Source: Nitrospirota bacterium (lineage in GTDB: Bacteria; Nitrospirota; Thermodesulfovibrionia; Thermodesulfovibrionales; Magnetobacteriaceae). Taken from it: a DNA stretch of 6,583 nucleotides. Positions 5,880-6,583 of this stretch are shown piece after piece. The translations under genes were made by a program, and so were the position numbers. The notes under the pieces were generated by a model, which had not been told where the DNA came from, searched no databases, and saw only the letters and a program-made list of their open reading frames with translations. The stretch is taken from assembly GCA_015233265.1 (NCBI GenBank), contig JADFXZ010000106.1, positions 1 to 6,583 of the forward strand. The letters are read 5' to 3'. The number at the start of each line of letters is the position of its first letter. Positions within the stretch are counted from its first letter, which is position 1.

Positions 5880-6583
5880 AAAGTATATGCCGCCATGCCT
5901 TTTAAGCCAATACACAACCATCCGTCGCACCCGCCCACCTGCTTAAGCGGGTAGTTATTGCACCCCATCCATTTCTGCGGCAAGAGGCCGCCTTCAAGAT
6001 TATCCAGACACCGCGGTCGCACAATCGACACCCCCATGTCGGCAAACCACACATCCCCCTGAGAGTCCCTGTCACAGTTGAGCGTCTTAGGGTCTCCGAA
6101 GGTCTCAAACGCGACGAAGGGTTTCAATAGACCGTCCGAGTCAATCTTTCTGGCGCGAAGCGGACTCCACATGTTATATCTCGACACGCTGACCGCCGAA
6201 TCATACGAGGGATTTGCCCGCAGGACATTTATACCCTCAGAAATCATGGCAGCGGTAACAGTGGGCGCGTTACACATGAGCAGGACTATGAGTTCTATGT
6301 TTTTTTCAGGATTGAGCCGCCTAATGACGCCATAGGCGTGCTCGTAGACGTGTTCACCGAGGGCGGAGTCCGTACAAAGCTCCGGCGGCCTTTCAATTAC
6401 CCCGACAGCGTTTTCCTCTGCAAGGGCCATGAGCTTCTCGTCGTCAGTAGAAATATACGTCTTGTCTATTTCAGGGGTAGCGAGGGCGGCCCTCATCGGG
6501 TAGTAGGCAAGCGGCTTGCCAAACACCGGATGCAGATTCTTTCCGGGAAAGCCCTTGCTGCCTTTCCTTCCCATTAACAAAGC
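5876..6583 (-). CDS. Acylneuraminate cytidylyltransferase-like protein (NeuA family), 5' end outside window, altered C-terminus
   Basis: The gene enters from the right edge. The visible 235 residues begin ALLMGRKGSKGFPGKNL, which is the nucleotide-binding RxGSKGxPxKN signature placed a few residues after the usual start, so only a short N-terminal piece is missing. Other family marks are STDDEKL, ERPPELCTD, LLMCNAPTVT and GDVWFADMGVSIVRPRCL. Family members couple CTP to a nonulosonic or similar sugar acid, releasing pyrophosphate, in the cytosol. The C-terminus is odd: after QVGGCD the protein ends with 16 residues unlike the family, while the other frame encodes MVVYWLKRHGG, which is what the tail should resemble. 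The Asp-x-Asp metal region of NeuA enzymes keeps only one Asp here, so activity is doubtful unless the sequence has an error. It is the most upstream gene seen in the operon. The exact sugar substrate is unknown. Confidence 0.82.
   Translation of the reverse strand, partial: ALLMGRKGSKGFPGKNLHPVFGKPLAYYPMRAALATPEIDKTYISTDDEKLMALAEENAVGVIERPPELCTDSALGEHVYEHAYGVIRRLNPEKNIELIVLLMCNAPTVTAAMISEGINVLRANPSYDSAVSVSRYNMWSPLRARKIDSDGLLKPFVAFETFGDPKTLNCDRDSQGDVWFADMGVSIVRPRCLDNLEGGLLPQKWMGCNNYPLKQVGGCDGWLCIGLKGMAAYTL

Noticed and set aside
5880..5930. Upstream GTG start giving a 329-residue epimerase
   Set aside because: The 17 added residues precede the normal SDR start and resemble a cytidylyltransferase tail; the ATG at 5879 fits the Rossmann fold and the ATGA overlap better.
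4820..6094. 15-base direct repeat TGAGCGTCTTAGGGT at 4820 and 6079-6080
   Set aside because: Both copies encode a Pro-Lys-Thr-Leu stretch in unrelated proteins and the flanks differ, so chance codon identity explains it.
6578..6580. TTG as a true start of the cytidylyltransferase
   Set aside because: The frame is open to the window edge and the RxGSKG motif would begin too close to the N-terminus, lacking most of the first beta strand. The gene is more likely cut by the edge.

Overview
This window looks like part of a surface-polysaccharide or glycan biosynthesis locus from a mid-GC bacterium. The gene set (CMP-sugar synthetase-like, extended-SDR epimerase, radical SAM, PLP aminotransferase, and a member of the TIGR04326-like surface carbohydrate family) is typical of O-antigen, capsule or flagellin-glycan regions of Gram-negative and spirochaete-like bacteria. 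The exact phylum cannot be read from the sequence. No RNA gene, mobile element, CRISPR array or attachment site was seen.

Layout. Positions 1-1731 (+) hold the 3' part of a large GT-B-like surface carbohydrate gene whose reading frame is already open at base 1, so its start lies outside the window. All other genes are on the minus strand and are transcribed from the right edge leftward: a cytidylyltransferase of the NeuA type (5' end cut by the window edge), a GalE-like NAD-dependent epimerase, a radical SAM/SPASM-like protein, a small MNT-type nucleotidyltransferase-domain protein, a xylose-isomerase-like TIM-barrel sugar epimerase, and a HisC-like aminotransferase. The six minus-strand genes are packed with ATGA, TAAATG, GTGA, 15-bp and ATGA junctions, so they almost certainly form one translationally coupled operon. 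Its promoter would be to the right of the window. The last minus gene meets the plus-strand gene tail to tail, with a 32-bp overlap of coding 3' ends.

How it may work together (inference): the cytidylyltransferase activates a sugar acid, the epimerase works on a nucleotide sugar, and the TIM-barrel epimerase plus HisC-like aminotransferase could make a small aminated or isomerised building block. The radical SAM enzyme would do a chemically difficult step. No synthase of the NeuB type is in the window, so the final sugar cannot be named.

The most notable anomaly is at the end of the cytidylyltransferase. Its expected C-terminal tail appears in the other frame, the one that runs openly into the epimerase, and the conserved Asp-x-Asp region seems to be missing. 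This suggests a small deletion/frameshift, a sequence error or a remodelled gene junction.
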